Part shown: one piece after another, positions 26,544 through 34,451 of the stretch | Numbering within the stretch: position 1 is the stretch's first letter | Layout of the letters: every line of letters begins with the position of its first letter | Source: Nostoc indistinguendum CM1-VF10 | GTDB lineage: Bacteria; Cyanobacteriota; Cyanobacteriia; Cyanobacteriales; Nostocaceae | DNA length: 64,000 nucleotides | Assembly (NCBI GenBank): GCA_019359215.1 | Contig: JAHHHS010000031.1 | Location: 1 to 64,000, forward strand | Reading direction: 5' to 3' | The notes under the pieces: generated by a model | Told to the model about the DNA's origin: nothing | Seen by the model: only the letters and a program-made list of their open reading frames with translations | Databases searched by the model: none | Made by a program: the position numbers and the translations under genes

Positions 26544-27289
26544 CAGCACAACAAACTAAACTGCAAGATTTGCCTACTGACTTAAAACGAGAACAATTGC
26601 CGCAGCACGTTGCGGTGATTATGGATGGTAATGGTCGATGGGCTAAACGTCAGGGTTTACCACGGATTATGGGTCATAAGCGAGGAGTAGATGCTCTTAA
26701 GGATTTACTTCGCTGTTGTCAAGATTGGGGAATTCAGGCGCTTACGGCTTATGCTTTTTCAACAGAAAACTGGAAAAGGCCGCAGGAAGAGGTAGATTTT
26801 TTGATGACTCTGTTTCAAAGAGTTTTGCGCCAAGAATTGCGGGAAATGATCGAAGAGAATGTTCAAATTAAGTTTGTGGGAAATTTACAGGCCCTGCCAC
26901 AATCGCTTCAAAAAGAAATATCCCGTTCAATGGCAGAAACCCATGATAATCGAGGTATCCGGTTTTCTGTAGCAACTAATTATGGCGGACGGCAGGAGAT
27001 TATACAAGCTTGTCAGGCGATCGCAAAACAAGTCCAGCAAGGTCTACTACAACCCGATGAAATTAATGAACAGGTATTTGAAAGCCACTTGTACACAGCC
27101 GGAATTACTGACCCAGATTTGTTAATCCGCACCAGTGGAGAAATGCGCCTCTCAAATTTCCTTCTCTGGCAAATGGCTTATGGAGAAATTTACATCACAG
27201 ATGCTCTTTGGCCCGATTTTGACCGAGCTGAGTTTCACCGCGCCTTATGTGCCTACCAACAACGCGAACGGCGATTTGGAAAAGTGTAA
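26540..27289 (+). CDS. uppS: Isoprenyl transferase (undecaprenyl diphosphate synthase)
   Basis: 249 residues. Condenses isopentenyl diphosphate units on farnesyl diphosphate to make the C55 lipid carrier for peptidoglycan and O-antigen. The catalytic HVAVIMDGNGRWAK block is at 23-36 (Asp29). Further motifs are GHKRGVDAL, TAYAFSTENWKRP and the C-terminal DLLIRTSGEMRLSNFLLWQ. ATGA overlap with cdaA. The lysA, cdaA, uppS order groups three genes tied to cell-wall precursors and envelope homeostasis. Confidence 0.96.
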   Translation: MTAQQTKLQDLPTDLKREQLPQHVAVIMDGNGRWAKRQGLPRIMGHKRGVDALKDLLRCCQDWGIQALTAYAFSTENWKRPQEEVDFLMTLFQRVLRQELREMIEENVQIKFVGNLQALPQSLQKEISRSMAETHDNRGIRFSVATNYGGRQEIIQACQAIAKQVQQGLLQPDEINEQVFESHLYTAGITDPDLLIRTSGEMRLSNFLLWQMAYGEIYITDALWPDFDRAEFHRALCAYQQRERRFGKV

Positions 27290-27371
27290 AATAATACATT
27301 TATTAAGTCACTAGGATGTGTTAGCGAAGCTACAAGATTGGCGATCGCACTACAATTTAATAAACTCAATG

Positions 27372-27608
27372 ATGGCTATTGATATGGTATCGATTCCTAT
27401 CACCCTGGAACAACTCATTACGGCTGTGCAACAGTTGCAACCAGAGGAACGGGCAGAGGTTGCCAGAGCTTTGATTTTAGTGGATTTACGTTCAGATTTG
27501 AGGGCTTTAATTCAAGAACTTTATGCTCAACCCTCAGTTGATGAGATTACAGACGATAATATCATGGCTGAAATTAAGGCTGTGCGCCAGCAATCTCACC
27601 AAACATGA
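27372..27608 (+). CDS. Probable antitoxin of a PIN-domain toxin-antitoxin pair
   Basis: About 78 residues from ATG 27372 (a GTG-type frame extends further upstream without ribosome-binding site). The sequence is acidic and helical (PITLEQLITAVQQLQPEE, then DITDDNIMAEIKAVR-like end), the type found directly before VapC-like genes in cyanobacteria. Its stop overlaps the ATG of the PIN gene (ATGA, 27605-27608). No classical DNA-binding domain is seen. Assignment rests on length, charge and the neighbour. Confidence 0.65.
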   Translation: MAIDMVSIPITLEQLITAVQQLQPEERAEVARALILVDLRSDLRALIQELYAQPSVDEITDDNIMAEIKAVRQQSHQT

Positions 27609-28037
27609 CGTTTCGAGTGGTTATCGACACCAACATTTGAATTCGTATTTTGCTTAGAGGGCGAGTTACATTGCCCATATTGGAGGCATTTAATGAAGAC
27701 AAATTTCAGTTGGTGATGAGTCAACCTTTAATGGAAGAACTCCATTTAGTTTGGAATCGCACCCGCTTAAGAGAACGGATTAACCCAAATATTGCTAATC
27801 AACTTGAACAGCAGTTGCAATACCGAGCAATATGGATTGAGTTGGAAACGGTTCCACCTAATTGTCGAGATCCCAAAGATTTAGCTGTGCTTGCTACGGC
27901 TATTGATGGTCAAGCAGAGATTATTGTGTCTGAGGATGATGATTTTACGTGCTGATGATGAGTTAAGGGCAGTAATGGCAACTTATGGCATCCAATTGCT
28001 GGGTGTTCATTCTTTTTTGAACGTGATTACGGCTTGA
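27605..28037 (+). pseudogene. PIN-domain toxin (VapC-like), two lesions
   Basis: Reads MTFRVVIDTNI, then an in-frame TGA at 27638-27640, where PIN proteins usually have Trp or another residue. It continues IRILLRGRVTLPILEAF, FQLVMSQPLMEEL, NCRDPKDLAVLATA and IIVSEDDD. A run of four T at 27943-27946 then shifts the frame. With one T removed it continues DLRADDELRAVMATYGIQLL to the TGA at 28035-28037. The acidic residues of the PIN nuclease site (D in VIDTN, E of MEEL, D of RDPKD, D of EDDD) can all be seen, so it was once functional. The antitoxin gene before it is intact. Confidence 0.82.
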
Positions 28038-28078
28038 TTTCCGTACCTTTTGACGGTGAACTGGACTCAGCACTTCAT

Positions 28079-28351
28079 TTATGGCCCAGAAAACACCGCT
28101 TGTTCTACATCATCCCGACTCAAGGAATACTTAAATGAACGTTGGATATCTTGCCCATTTTCCCCAGATTGGACATATCGCACTACGATTTGCTCAACAT
28201 CGAGCCATAGTTCAGCTTTCCAACTAGGGCGCTGTATATGCCAGCAATGCCTCTGTGTGTCGTCTTGTTGACAGCCTTGGTTTTTTAGCCATTGTTCAAT
28301 TTGTGGCAGGGGATGATTATATAAGGGGGTATCAGAGGGAAGAAGAGGCAT
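28079..28351 (-). CDS. DUF3143 family protein
   Basis: 90 residues, matching the cyanobacterial DUF3143 family: TPLYNHPLPQIEQWLKNQG, HCWHIQRPSWKAELWLDVEQ and FKYSLSRDDVEQAVFSGP at the C-terminus. Small soluble protein of unknown function. It follows the J-domain gene on the same strand after about 45 bases, so they may be co-transcribed; homologues of the two are commonly near each other as far as I recall. Confidence 0.85.
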   Translation of the reverse strand: MPLLPSDTPLYNHPLPQIEQWLKNQGCQQDDTQRHCWHIQRPSWKAELWLDVEQIVVRYVQSGENGQDIQRSFKYSLSRDDVEQAVFSGP

Positions 28352-28396
28352 AGGAATTTTGAATTTTAGATTTTGGATTTTGGATTAGGAAATTTT

Positions 28397-28963
28397 TTAG
28401 TTTTTAATTACTATAGGGCTAATTAGTTGCAATACATGGGTAATGTGCTGTTGTACAGATGGAGTTGGCTGTAGCAAAGGCGAATGGATCGCAGCCTCAC
28501 CACGAGTTAAGCCAATGGCAACTGCTAGTAGCAGACAACCTACAAATGTTAACACCAGCATAAATAAAGCAAAAATTTCGCCAGATGAGAGGGGGCGATC
28601 GCTCGCATCAAGGTAAGCTGATTTTGACCAGTCATGAGAATGCGAAACGGGGCGGTTCAAGTCAGGGGGTGGTTGAATCACCACAAAGCGAGAATAGCCA
28701 ATTTTTGAATCATAGCGGAAGCGCCGTTCTGGATGGCTAAGGGTAGCGTAGGCTTCGTTGATTTGCTGAAATTTGGGAGTAGCGATCGCAGTAGGCAAAT
28801 CTGTAGTATCAGGATGATAGCGTTTGCTCAGTTCCCTATAAGCACGACGAATGTCCATTACCGATGCCGAGGGATGCAGTCCTAGCAGGGAGTAATAAGT
28901 TGGTTTACTGCTTTGTGGCATTGCCCCGTTGTCATTCACGGCTGTTTGAGTCACCTTGCTCAA
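28397..28963 (-). CDS. J-domain protein with C-terminal membrane segment
   Basis: 188 residues. J domain at about 22-85 with the HPD motif at 50-52 (SKRYHPDTTDL), which stimulates DnaK ATPase. Then a polar linker (about 90-125) and one hydrophobic helix near 128-150 (IFALFMLVLTFVGCLLLAVA). It lacks the Gly/Phe, zinc-finger and substrate-binding domains, so it is a type III (DnaJC-like) co-chaperone probably anchored in a membrane. Upstream of DUF3143 on the minus strand. Confidence 0.88.
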   Translation of the reverse strand: MSKVTQTAVNDNGAMPQSSKPTYYSLLGLHPSASVMDIRRAYRELSKRYHPDTTDLPTAIATPKFQQINEAYATLSHPERRFRYDSKIGYSRFVVIQPPPDLNRPVSHSHDWSKSAYLDASDRPLSSGEIFALFMLVLTFVGCLLLAVAIGLTRGEAAIHSPLLQPTPSVQQHITHVLQLISPIVIKN

Positions 28964-29068
28964 AGATATTTTTTATATTCTAAATCCTTTGTGATTAGCG
29001 AACACGGAAGAAGGCAGAGCAGGTCAAGTATTTGATAAAATATTTTATAAAGCATTGAATTAAATGCG

Positions 29069-29467
29069 ATGGATATCAAAATTAATCTCGAAAATATTCA
29101 AACTCTTACCGATTTCAAACGCAATGCCAAGGATTACCTAGAGCGGATCAAGTCCACAAAGTCGCCACTTGTACTAACTGTAAATGGGAAAGCAGAGGTT
29201 GTGGTACATGAAGCGCAAGCGTTTCAGCAGATGATAGATAAACTCGCTCGTCTTGAGGAAGAACTCGAAAAATTCAAGCTAGAAGCGTTACGTAGTCAGA
29301 TCGACATTGGGATTAAGCAACTTGAGAGCGGTCAGTATACTGAATATAATGACGAGTCACTTTGGCTTTTTTTGCAAATATTAAAGTACGAGGGCAGGAA
29401 AAATTGGCTGACAGCGATTCTGTATGAGTCGATTTCGGATTTCTACCCAAGCAGCGCAAGATATTGA
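29069..29467 (+). CDS. Phd/YefM-type antitoxin with frameshifted C-terminus
   Basis: Residues 1-60 match Phd/YefM antitoxins (LTDFKRNAKDYLERIKSTKS, then PLVLTVNGKAEVVVHEAQAF), a DNA-binding and autorepressor fold, followed by a helical toxin-binding tail. At a run of seven T (29367-29373, near residue 100) the frame changes. In the alternative frame the tail would read FFANIKVRGQEKLADSDSV and stop at 29425-29427, overlapping the toxin ATG as ATGA. The present frame instead runs on to 29467. The DNA-binding part is intact; toxin neutralisation may be lost. Confidence 0.78.
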   Translation: MDIKINLENIQTLTDFKRNAKDYLERIKSTKSPLVLTVNGKAEVVVHEAQAFQQMIDKLARLEEELEKFKLEALRSQIDIGIKQLESGQYTEYNDESLWLFLQILKYEGRKNWLTAILYESISDFYPSSARY

Positions 29468-29723
29468 AAATATCTGGAAATATGTAGCGCCAAATAATTT
29501 AAAAGCTGCTAATAAACTTTTTGATACTCTGCGAGAAAGTTTTCCAAAACTGGCTAAATTTCCTCAATTAGGCAGAGAACGGTCTGAATTAGCACCTTTT
29601 TTGTGAAGTTTTCTGGTAAAAAATTATTTAATTTTTTATCGTCCAATAGACGATGGCATAGAAATTGTACGTATATTGCACGGCTCACAAGATATAAAAA
29701 CTATTTTTCAAGATGAAGGTTGA
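29424..29723 (+). pseudogene. RelE/ParE-type toxin with internal stop
   Basis: Starts ATG 29424: FRISTQAAQDIENIWKYVA and SFPKLAKFPQLGRERSELAP are typical of RelE/ParE family toxins. A TGA at 29604-29606 stands where a CGA arginine would fit (APFL-R-SFLVKNYLIFYR). Beyond it the same frame continues VKNYLIFYRPIDDGIEIVR and ILHGSQDIKTIFQ to the stop at 29721-29723, about 99 residues in all. The missing C-terminal half contains the residues normally needed for activity, so the toxin is very likely dead. Confidence 0.85.
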
Positions 29724-29876
29724 GGTCAAGATAATTCCTAATTCATAGTTAAGTCCCTACGAATAAATGAGAGGGCTTAAAATATTGATTACATTTTTTG
29801 TCCATTGATAAATTAAGGGATTTATAGCATTACTTACAAATTATTTTGGTAAATAGCTGGATATGCTATCTCATCT

Positions 29877-30872
29877 CTAGCTCAGTAAATCAGCACGGGG
29901 TTTAAAGGTTTCAATTTGCCGTAACTTTTCGTAGAGTTCTCGTTCTTCTTGAGTAATATTTTTCGGTGTAACTATTTGAATTTCCACTAATTGATCGCCA
30001 CGTTTGCCGTCATCGCTGGGGTAGCCTTTATTCCCTAGCCGGAATTTTTGACCAGACCTAACTCCTTGAGGGATGGTCATTTTTACAGGGCCATCCAAGG
30101 TTGGTGCTTCTACCTGTCCTCCTAAAACTGCCTCAGTGGGAGTAACTGGTACTTGGCAGAGGATATTTAAACCTTCTAGCTTAAATAATGGATGAGGATT
30201 AACGGTAATTTTTAAGTATAAATCGCCACCACCAACGCCTTGGTTCCGCAAACGGATGGTTTGACCTGTTACCATCCCTGGAGGCATACTAACTTCTAGC
30301 GATCGCCCATCTTCCAAGCGAATGCGTTCATTACCACCTTGATAAGCTTTTTCTAGTGGGAGCGTTAATCTAGCTTCTATATCTCGACGGGTAGTGCGAG
30401 GTGGGGTGCTAACTGTGTAGGCAACTTTTGTTCTGGGGGAACGAAACGGATCGGTATTATTGCCATTATTGGACTTACTTGCCGTATTTTTATTTTTGAC
30501 GCCGATAACTTGATTAATAAAGCTTTCAAAATCAGAGTATTGGCTTGGATCTACATCCTGATTGCCGTTGCGATCGCTAGGGTTACTCTGCCAGGTTTTA
30601 GCTTTTGGCGCTTGTTTATTGCCCGCAAAGCCTTTTTGCTTCCAGTAGCGGCTAAACTGGTCGTATTGCGATCGCTTGGCTGAGTCTGAAAGGACCTCAT
30701 AAGCCTCGCCAATATCTTTAAATTTTTCTTCAGATTCTTTGTTACCCGGATTGAGATCGGGGTGATATTGCCTTGCTAAACGCCGATAAACCTTTTTAAT
30801 TTCCTCACCAGAGGCGTCTTTAGATACTCCTAAAATTTCGTAGTAATCGCGGAAATTCGGCAAATTTTGCAT
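29877..30872 (-). CDS. dnaJ: DnaJ-family co-chaperone (CbpA-like, no zinc finger)
   Basis: 331 residues. J domain 7-75 with HPD at 37-39 (LARQYHPDLNPGN). A low-complexity Asn/Ser/Lys linker (about 85-150) replaces the usual Gly/Phe region and zinc finger. Two C-terminal beta-barrel peptide-binding domains follow (LTLPLEKAYQGG, MPPGMVTGQTIRLR, GGDLYLKITVNPHPLF, IPQGVRSGQKFRLG). It lies just downstream of dnaK on the same strand with about 160 bases between, an arrangement seen for one cyanobacterial DnaK paralogue, so it is probably the partner of that DnaK. Confidence 0.9.
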   Translation of the reverse strand: MQNLPNFRDYYEILGVSKDASGEEIKKVYRRLARQYHPDLNPGNKESEEKFKDIGEAYEVLSDSAKRSQYDQFSRYWKQKGFAGNKQAPKAKTWQSNPSDRNGNQDVDPSQYSDFESFINQVIGVKNKNTASKSNNGNNTDPFRSPRTKVAYTVSTPPRTTRRDIEARLTLPLEKAYQGGNERIRLEDGRSLEVSMPPGMVTGQTIRLRNQGVGGGDLYLKITVNPHPLFKLEGLNILCQVPVTPTEAVLGGQVEAPTLDGPVKMTIPQGVRSGQKFRLGNKGYPSDDGKRGDQLVEIQIVTPKNITQEERELYEKLRQIETFKPRADLLS

Positions 30873-30939
30873 AGTTAATGATTTAAATTTTAGATTTTTG
30901 ATTAATTTAGGAGTTAAGAATTATTAGTTATGAGTTAGG

Positions 30940-31025
30940 AGTTAGGAGTTGAAAGATTTAATTTTTAACTCCTCACTTCTGACTCCTCACTTTTCACTCC
31001 TCACTCCTCACTTCTCACTTTTATT
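30940..31025. repeat. ACTCCTCAC-type short tandem repeats between dnaK and dnaJ
   Basis: GAGTTAGGAGTTAGGAGTT on the left and repeated ACTCCTCACTTCT/ACTCCTCACTTTTC units on the right. The two parts are partly complementary, so the dnaK-dnaJ transcript could fold here. Period about 10-13 bases, irregular. Confidence 0.6.
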
Positions 31026-31032
31026 AGGAGTA

Positions 31033-33117
31033 TTACAACCAATCATTGTCTTCTTCGTCATCCCAGTTATCTTGGTAGCTGGGACGAGATTTGCGTGGCG
31101 GACGGCTTTGGCTTTCATAGGAGGAAGAACGACTGTCTCGGCTATAGTCTCTGCCATAATCTTTACCGTAATCTCTGCCATAGCCCTTACTGTATGAGTC
31201 GCGTTCCCGATATGTATCTCTGGGAAAGTCGCGTTCTTTATCTTTATCACCAGTAAAGATGTCACGGATTGTACCAAACAAGTCGTCATCTTCATCTTCA
31301 GCATAAGTTTCCCTGACTTCCCGATTTAGCTCATAGAGAGCATCTTGCAAATCGGCGTAGGCTTGGTCAATACCGCGATCGCTATTTTCTTTAAGACTCT
31401 CTTTTAAGTCTCGGCAAATATTATCAATTCTTTGGCGGCGGTTTCGGGCAAACTGCATACCAAATTCTAGTGCTACTTCTCTAAGCTGTCGTTCTGCTTG
31501 GAAAATCAATGCCTCAGAACGAGTCCGCTTTTCTACTCTTTCTTTACGTTCGCGATCGACATCGGCGTATTTCTGAGCATCCTGAATCATCCGATTCACT
31601 TCTGACTCATTCAAGGTGGAAGCGCCTTGAATAGTGATACTCTGCTCTCGCCCAGTGGTTCTATCTAGGGCTGTTACCTGTAAAATTCCGTTAGCATCAA
31701 TATCAAATGACACCTGAACTTGGGGAATTCCTCGTGGCGCTGGTGGAATGCCATACAGCTTGAAACGTCCTAAAGACTTATTGTTTGCTGCCATTTCCCG
31801 TTCGCCCTGGACTACGTGGATTTCCACAGTATTCTGGTTATTTTCGGACGTGGAAAAAATATCAGAACGACGGACTGGGATGGTGGTATTGCGGGGAATG
31901 AGTTTTTTCATCACGCCGCCGATGGTTTCCAATCCCATAGAAAGGGGTGTGACATCCAAAAGCAGCACATCTTTGAGTTCGCCTGCGAGAATTCCTGCTT
32001 GAATTGCTGCACCCACTCCTACTACTTCATCAGGGTTGACGTTTTCGTTAGGTTCTATGCCAATTAAGTCCCGTACTAGCTGCTTCACCATTGGCATCCG
32101 TGTAGAACCGCCAACTAACACCACTTCTTCAATGTCTCTCGATGAGAGTCCGGCATCTTTGAGGGCGCGTTTCACTGGTGTCCGCAATCGCCCCACCAAA
32201 TCACCACACAAGCCTTCAAATTGAGAACGCGTTAGACGAGTTTCGAGATGTTTGGGGCCTTCCTGATCGGCAGCAATAAAAGGTAAGTTAATTTCAGTGA
32301 CGCTGACAGCAGAAAGCTCAATTTTGGCTTTTTCCGCCGCTTCCATTAGACGTTGTAAAGATTGTCTCTCGCGTCTTAAATCTACCCCTTCGGCTTTCAG
32401 AAATTGCTCTGCTAGCCAATCTACTATTACTTTGTCAAAGTCGTTACCACCAAGTTGCGTATCTCCACTGGTAGCTTTAACTTCAAATATGCCATCGCCT
32501 ACTTCTAAAATTGACACGTCAAAAGTACCACCACCCAAGTCAAATACCAAGATAGTTTCCGTGTCACCCCGATCTAATCCATAAGCCAAAGATGCAGCAG
32601 TTGGTTCATTGAGAATCCGCAACACCTCTAAACCGGCAATTCTGCCAGCATCGCGGGTTGCCTGCCGTTGAGAATCATTAAAATAAGCGGGTACTGTAAT
32701 CACTGCCCCTGTTACCGGTTCACCCAAATAGCGACTAGCATCGTCGGCTAATTTCTTCAGCACCATTGCCGAAATTTCTTCTGGGGCGAAATCCTTATTC
32801 AGGCGGGGACAGGCAACTTTAATATTACCTACTTCGTCTTTGCGGATGGTGTAGGGTACACGCTTGGAATCTGGACTAAGTTCGCCATACTTGCGCCCAA
32901 TGAAGCGTTTAACTGCGAAAAAAGTATTTTGTGGATTGAGGACGGTTTGCCGCCGTGCCATTTGCCCAACCACCCTTTCGCCTTCTTTGCTGAAGCCAAC
33001 TACGGAGGGGGTTGTTCGCATTCCTTCTGCATTGGCAATCACCACCGGCTTGCCACCCTCCATAACGGCGACTACTGAGTTGGTTGTACCCAAGTCGATG
33101 CCGACTACCTTGCCCAT
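31033..33117 (-). CDS. dnaK: Chaperone protein DnaK (Hsp70) with charged repetitive tail
   Basis: 694 residues. ATPase domain begins GIDLGTTNSVVAVMEGG (4-20), with FDLGGGTFDVSILEVGDG and VVLVGGSTRMPMV. The interdomain linker DVLLLDVTPLSMGLETIGG and substrate-binding domain follow. The C-terminal 70 residues are unusual: Arg, Asp, Tyr and Gly rich (GYGRDYGKDYGRDYSRD), ending NWDDEEDNDWL instead of the EEVD-like end of other Hsp70s. Cyanobacteria have several DnaK paralogues; extended tails are known for the one next to dnaJ. ATG 33117 is preceded by GGAGAAGAG. Confidence 0.94.
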   Translation of the reverse strand: MGKVVGIDLGTTNSVVAVMEGGKPVVIANAEGMRTTPSVVGFSKEGERVVGQMARRQTVLNPQNTFFAVKRFIGRKYGELSPDSKRVPYTIRKDEVGNIKVACPRLNKDFAPEEISAMVLKKLADDASRYLGEPVTGAVITVPAYFNDSQRQATRDAGRIAGLEVLRILNEPTAASLAYGLDRGDTETILVFDLGGGTFDVSILEVGDGIFEVKATSGDTQLGGNDFDKVIVDWLAEQFLKAEGVDLRRERQSLQRLMEAAEKAKIELSAVSVTEINLPFIAADQEGPKHLETRLTRSQFEGLCGDLVGRLRTPVKRALKDAGLSSRDIEEVVLVGGSTRMPMVKQLVRDLIGIEPNENVNPDEVVGVGAAIQAGILAGELKDVLLLDVTPLSMGLETIGGVMKKLIPRNTTIPVRRSDIFSTSENNQNTVEIHVVQGEREMAANNKSLGRFKLYGIPPAPRGIPQVQVSFDIDANGILQVTALDRTTGREQSITIQGASTLNESEVNRMIQDAQKYADVDRERKERVEKRTRSEALIFQAERQLREVALEFGMQFARNRRQRIDNICRDLKESLKENSDRGIDQAYADLQDALYELNREVRETYAEDEDDDLFGTIRDIFTGDKDKERDFPRDTYRERDSYSKGYGRDYGKDYGRDYSRDSRSSSYESQSRPPRKSRPSYQDNWDDEEDNDWL

Positions 33118-33429
33118 GCGTTACTCTTCTCCTAAAGTGTCTTATATATTTATTATGATTGGGCGGAACTACCTCTAGCTTTGTGCTATTGGATGAAAAC
33201 ACCTCAATGGTATAATAGTCATCATTAAGGCAATAAGCTAAGAAGTTCAGCTAGAGCAGATAGTTGCAAGACTAGGATAGCATTGACGATGATTGGTATG
33301 TCCAAGCAGCCTCAATTCTTGTTATCCTTTCTATGTACTGTATCTGCAAGTTTATAAATGCACCTTAATAATACTTGCTTTGTTTGTTTGAGTGCCTCTA
33401 AACCTTAATATTGCAACTATTTTAACCAT

Positions 33430-34278
33430 TTGAATTTAACAGAGCGATTACAAACTTCCCTAGCTGAGATTGCGCGAGAACGCGATCCTTACATGGCAAC
33501 GGCTGGACATTTTTTTGTCCAAGAATACATTCGCCAGCAATTTTCCCAATGGGGGAGTGTGGAAATCCACACCTTTGAAGCCAGGGGTAAAGCTTGTAAT
33601 AACTTGATATTAAATTTACCTTCCCAAGGAGGAGGACAAAAAAAGGATTTGCCACCGATTTTAATTGGCGCTCATTATGATGGTGTTCCGGGAACAGTAG
33701 CGGCTGATGATAATGCCACTGGTGTGGCGGTGTTGCTGGAATTAGCCAGAAAGTTTGCTGCCCAAGCTATAAGATATCCCTTAAGGCTAGTTGCTTTCGA
33801 TATGGAAGAATATGGCTTACTGGGTAGTGCTGATTATGCAGCCTTGTTGCACGAACAAAAGCAACAGCTACGCTTAATGATTTCCCTAGAAATGCTAGGC
33901 TATACCGATTCTACGCCTGGTTCTCAAAGTTACCCCCCTCCTCTGGAACGCTTCTACCCAGACAGAGGCGATTTTATTGCTTTAATTGGCAATTTGCGAA
34001 CATTGCCTGACTTAATTGGCATGAGCCATAATATTCGCAAAGCTGGCGTACCTAGTCAATGGCTACCTGTGCCGAATCGAGGTTTAATAGTTCCTCAAAC
34101 CAGACTTAGCGATCATGCACCTTTTTGGGATTTGGGTTATCCGGCAATGATGGTGACAGATACGGCATTCTTGCGAAATCCCCATTATCACAAACCTAGT
34201 GATGCGATCGCTACTTTAAATTTAGATTTTCTTAGCGGTGTATGTGAAGGGTTGGAAATTGCGATTCGGCAGTTGTGA
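33430..34278 (+). CDS. M28 family zinc aminopeptidase
   Basis: 282 residues from a TTG (33430). Metal-ligand motifs of M28 peptidases are visible: IGAHYDGVPGT (His, with Asp two residues on), AADDNATGVAVLLELAR (bridging Asp), FDMEEYGLLGS (catalytic Glu pair), SLEMLGY (ligand) and NPHYHKPSD (ligand His). No signal peptide, so probably cytoplasmic; substrate unknown. Homologues in cyanobacteria are usually annotated only as M28 peptidase. The start is uncertain because no good ribosome-binding site precedes the TTG. Divergent from dnaK. Confidence 0.87.
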   Translation: MNLTERLQTSLAEIARERDPYMATAGHFFVQEYIRQQFSQWGSVEIHTFEARGKACNNLILNLPSQGGGQKKDLPPILIGAHYDGVPGTVAADDNATGVAVLLELARKFAAQAIRYPLRLVAFDMEEYGLLGSADYAALLHEQKQQLRLMISLEMLGYTDSTPGSQSYPPPLERFYPDRGDFIALIGNLRTLPDLIGMSHNIRKAGVPSQWLPVPNRGLIVPQTRLSDHAPFWDLGYPAMMVTDTAFLRNPHYHKPSDAIATLNLDFLSGVCEGLEIAIRQL

Positions 34279-34326
34279 AAATATTAGACATTTCCAAAAA
34301 TTAAATATGCATTATCCAGAATCCTT

Positions 34327-34355
34327 GTAGAGACGTAGCAGTGCTACGTCTCTAC
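34327..34355. repeat. Perfect 14-1-14 palindrome
   Basis: GTAGAGACGTAGCA-G-TGCTACGTCTCTAC. Same arm length and spacer as the palindrome at 10800-10828 and same GTAG...GCA frame, but different core. Lies about 50 bases after the peptidase stop and could also act as a transcription stop. Confidence 0.75.
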
Positions 34356-34451
34356 ATTCTTTTTCACCAGATGCCCAATGCAGTTGTTACCAATTATTAC
34401 TTTGTGAGTCTGAGGATTGTACGAATTGACACGAAATAATGAGGCTGAAGA

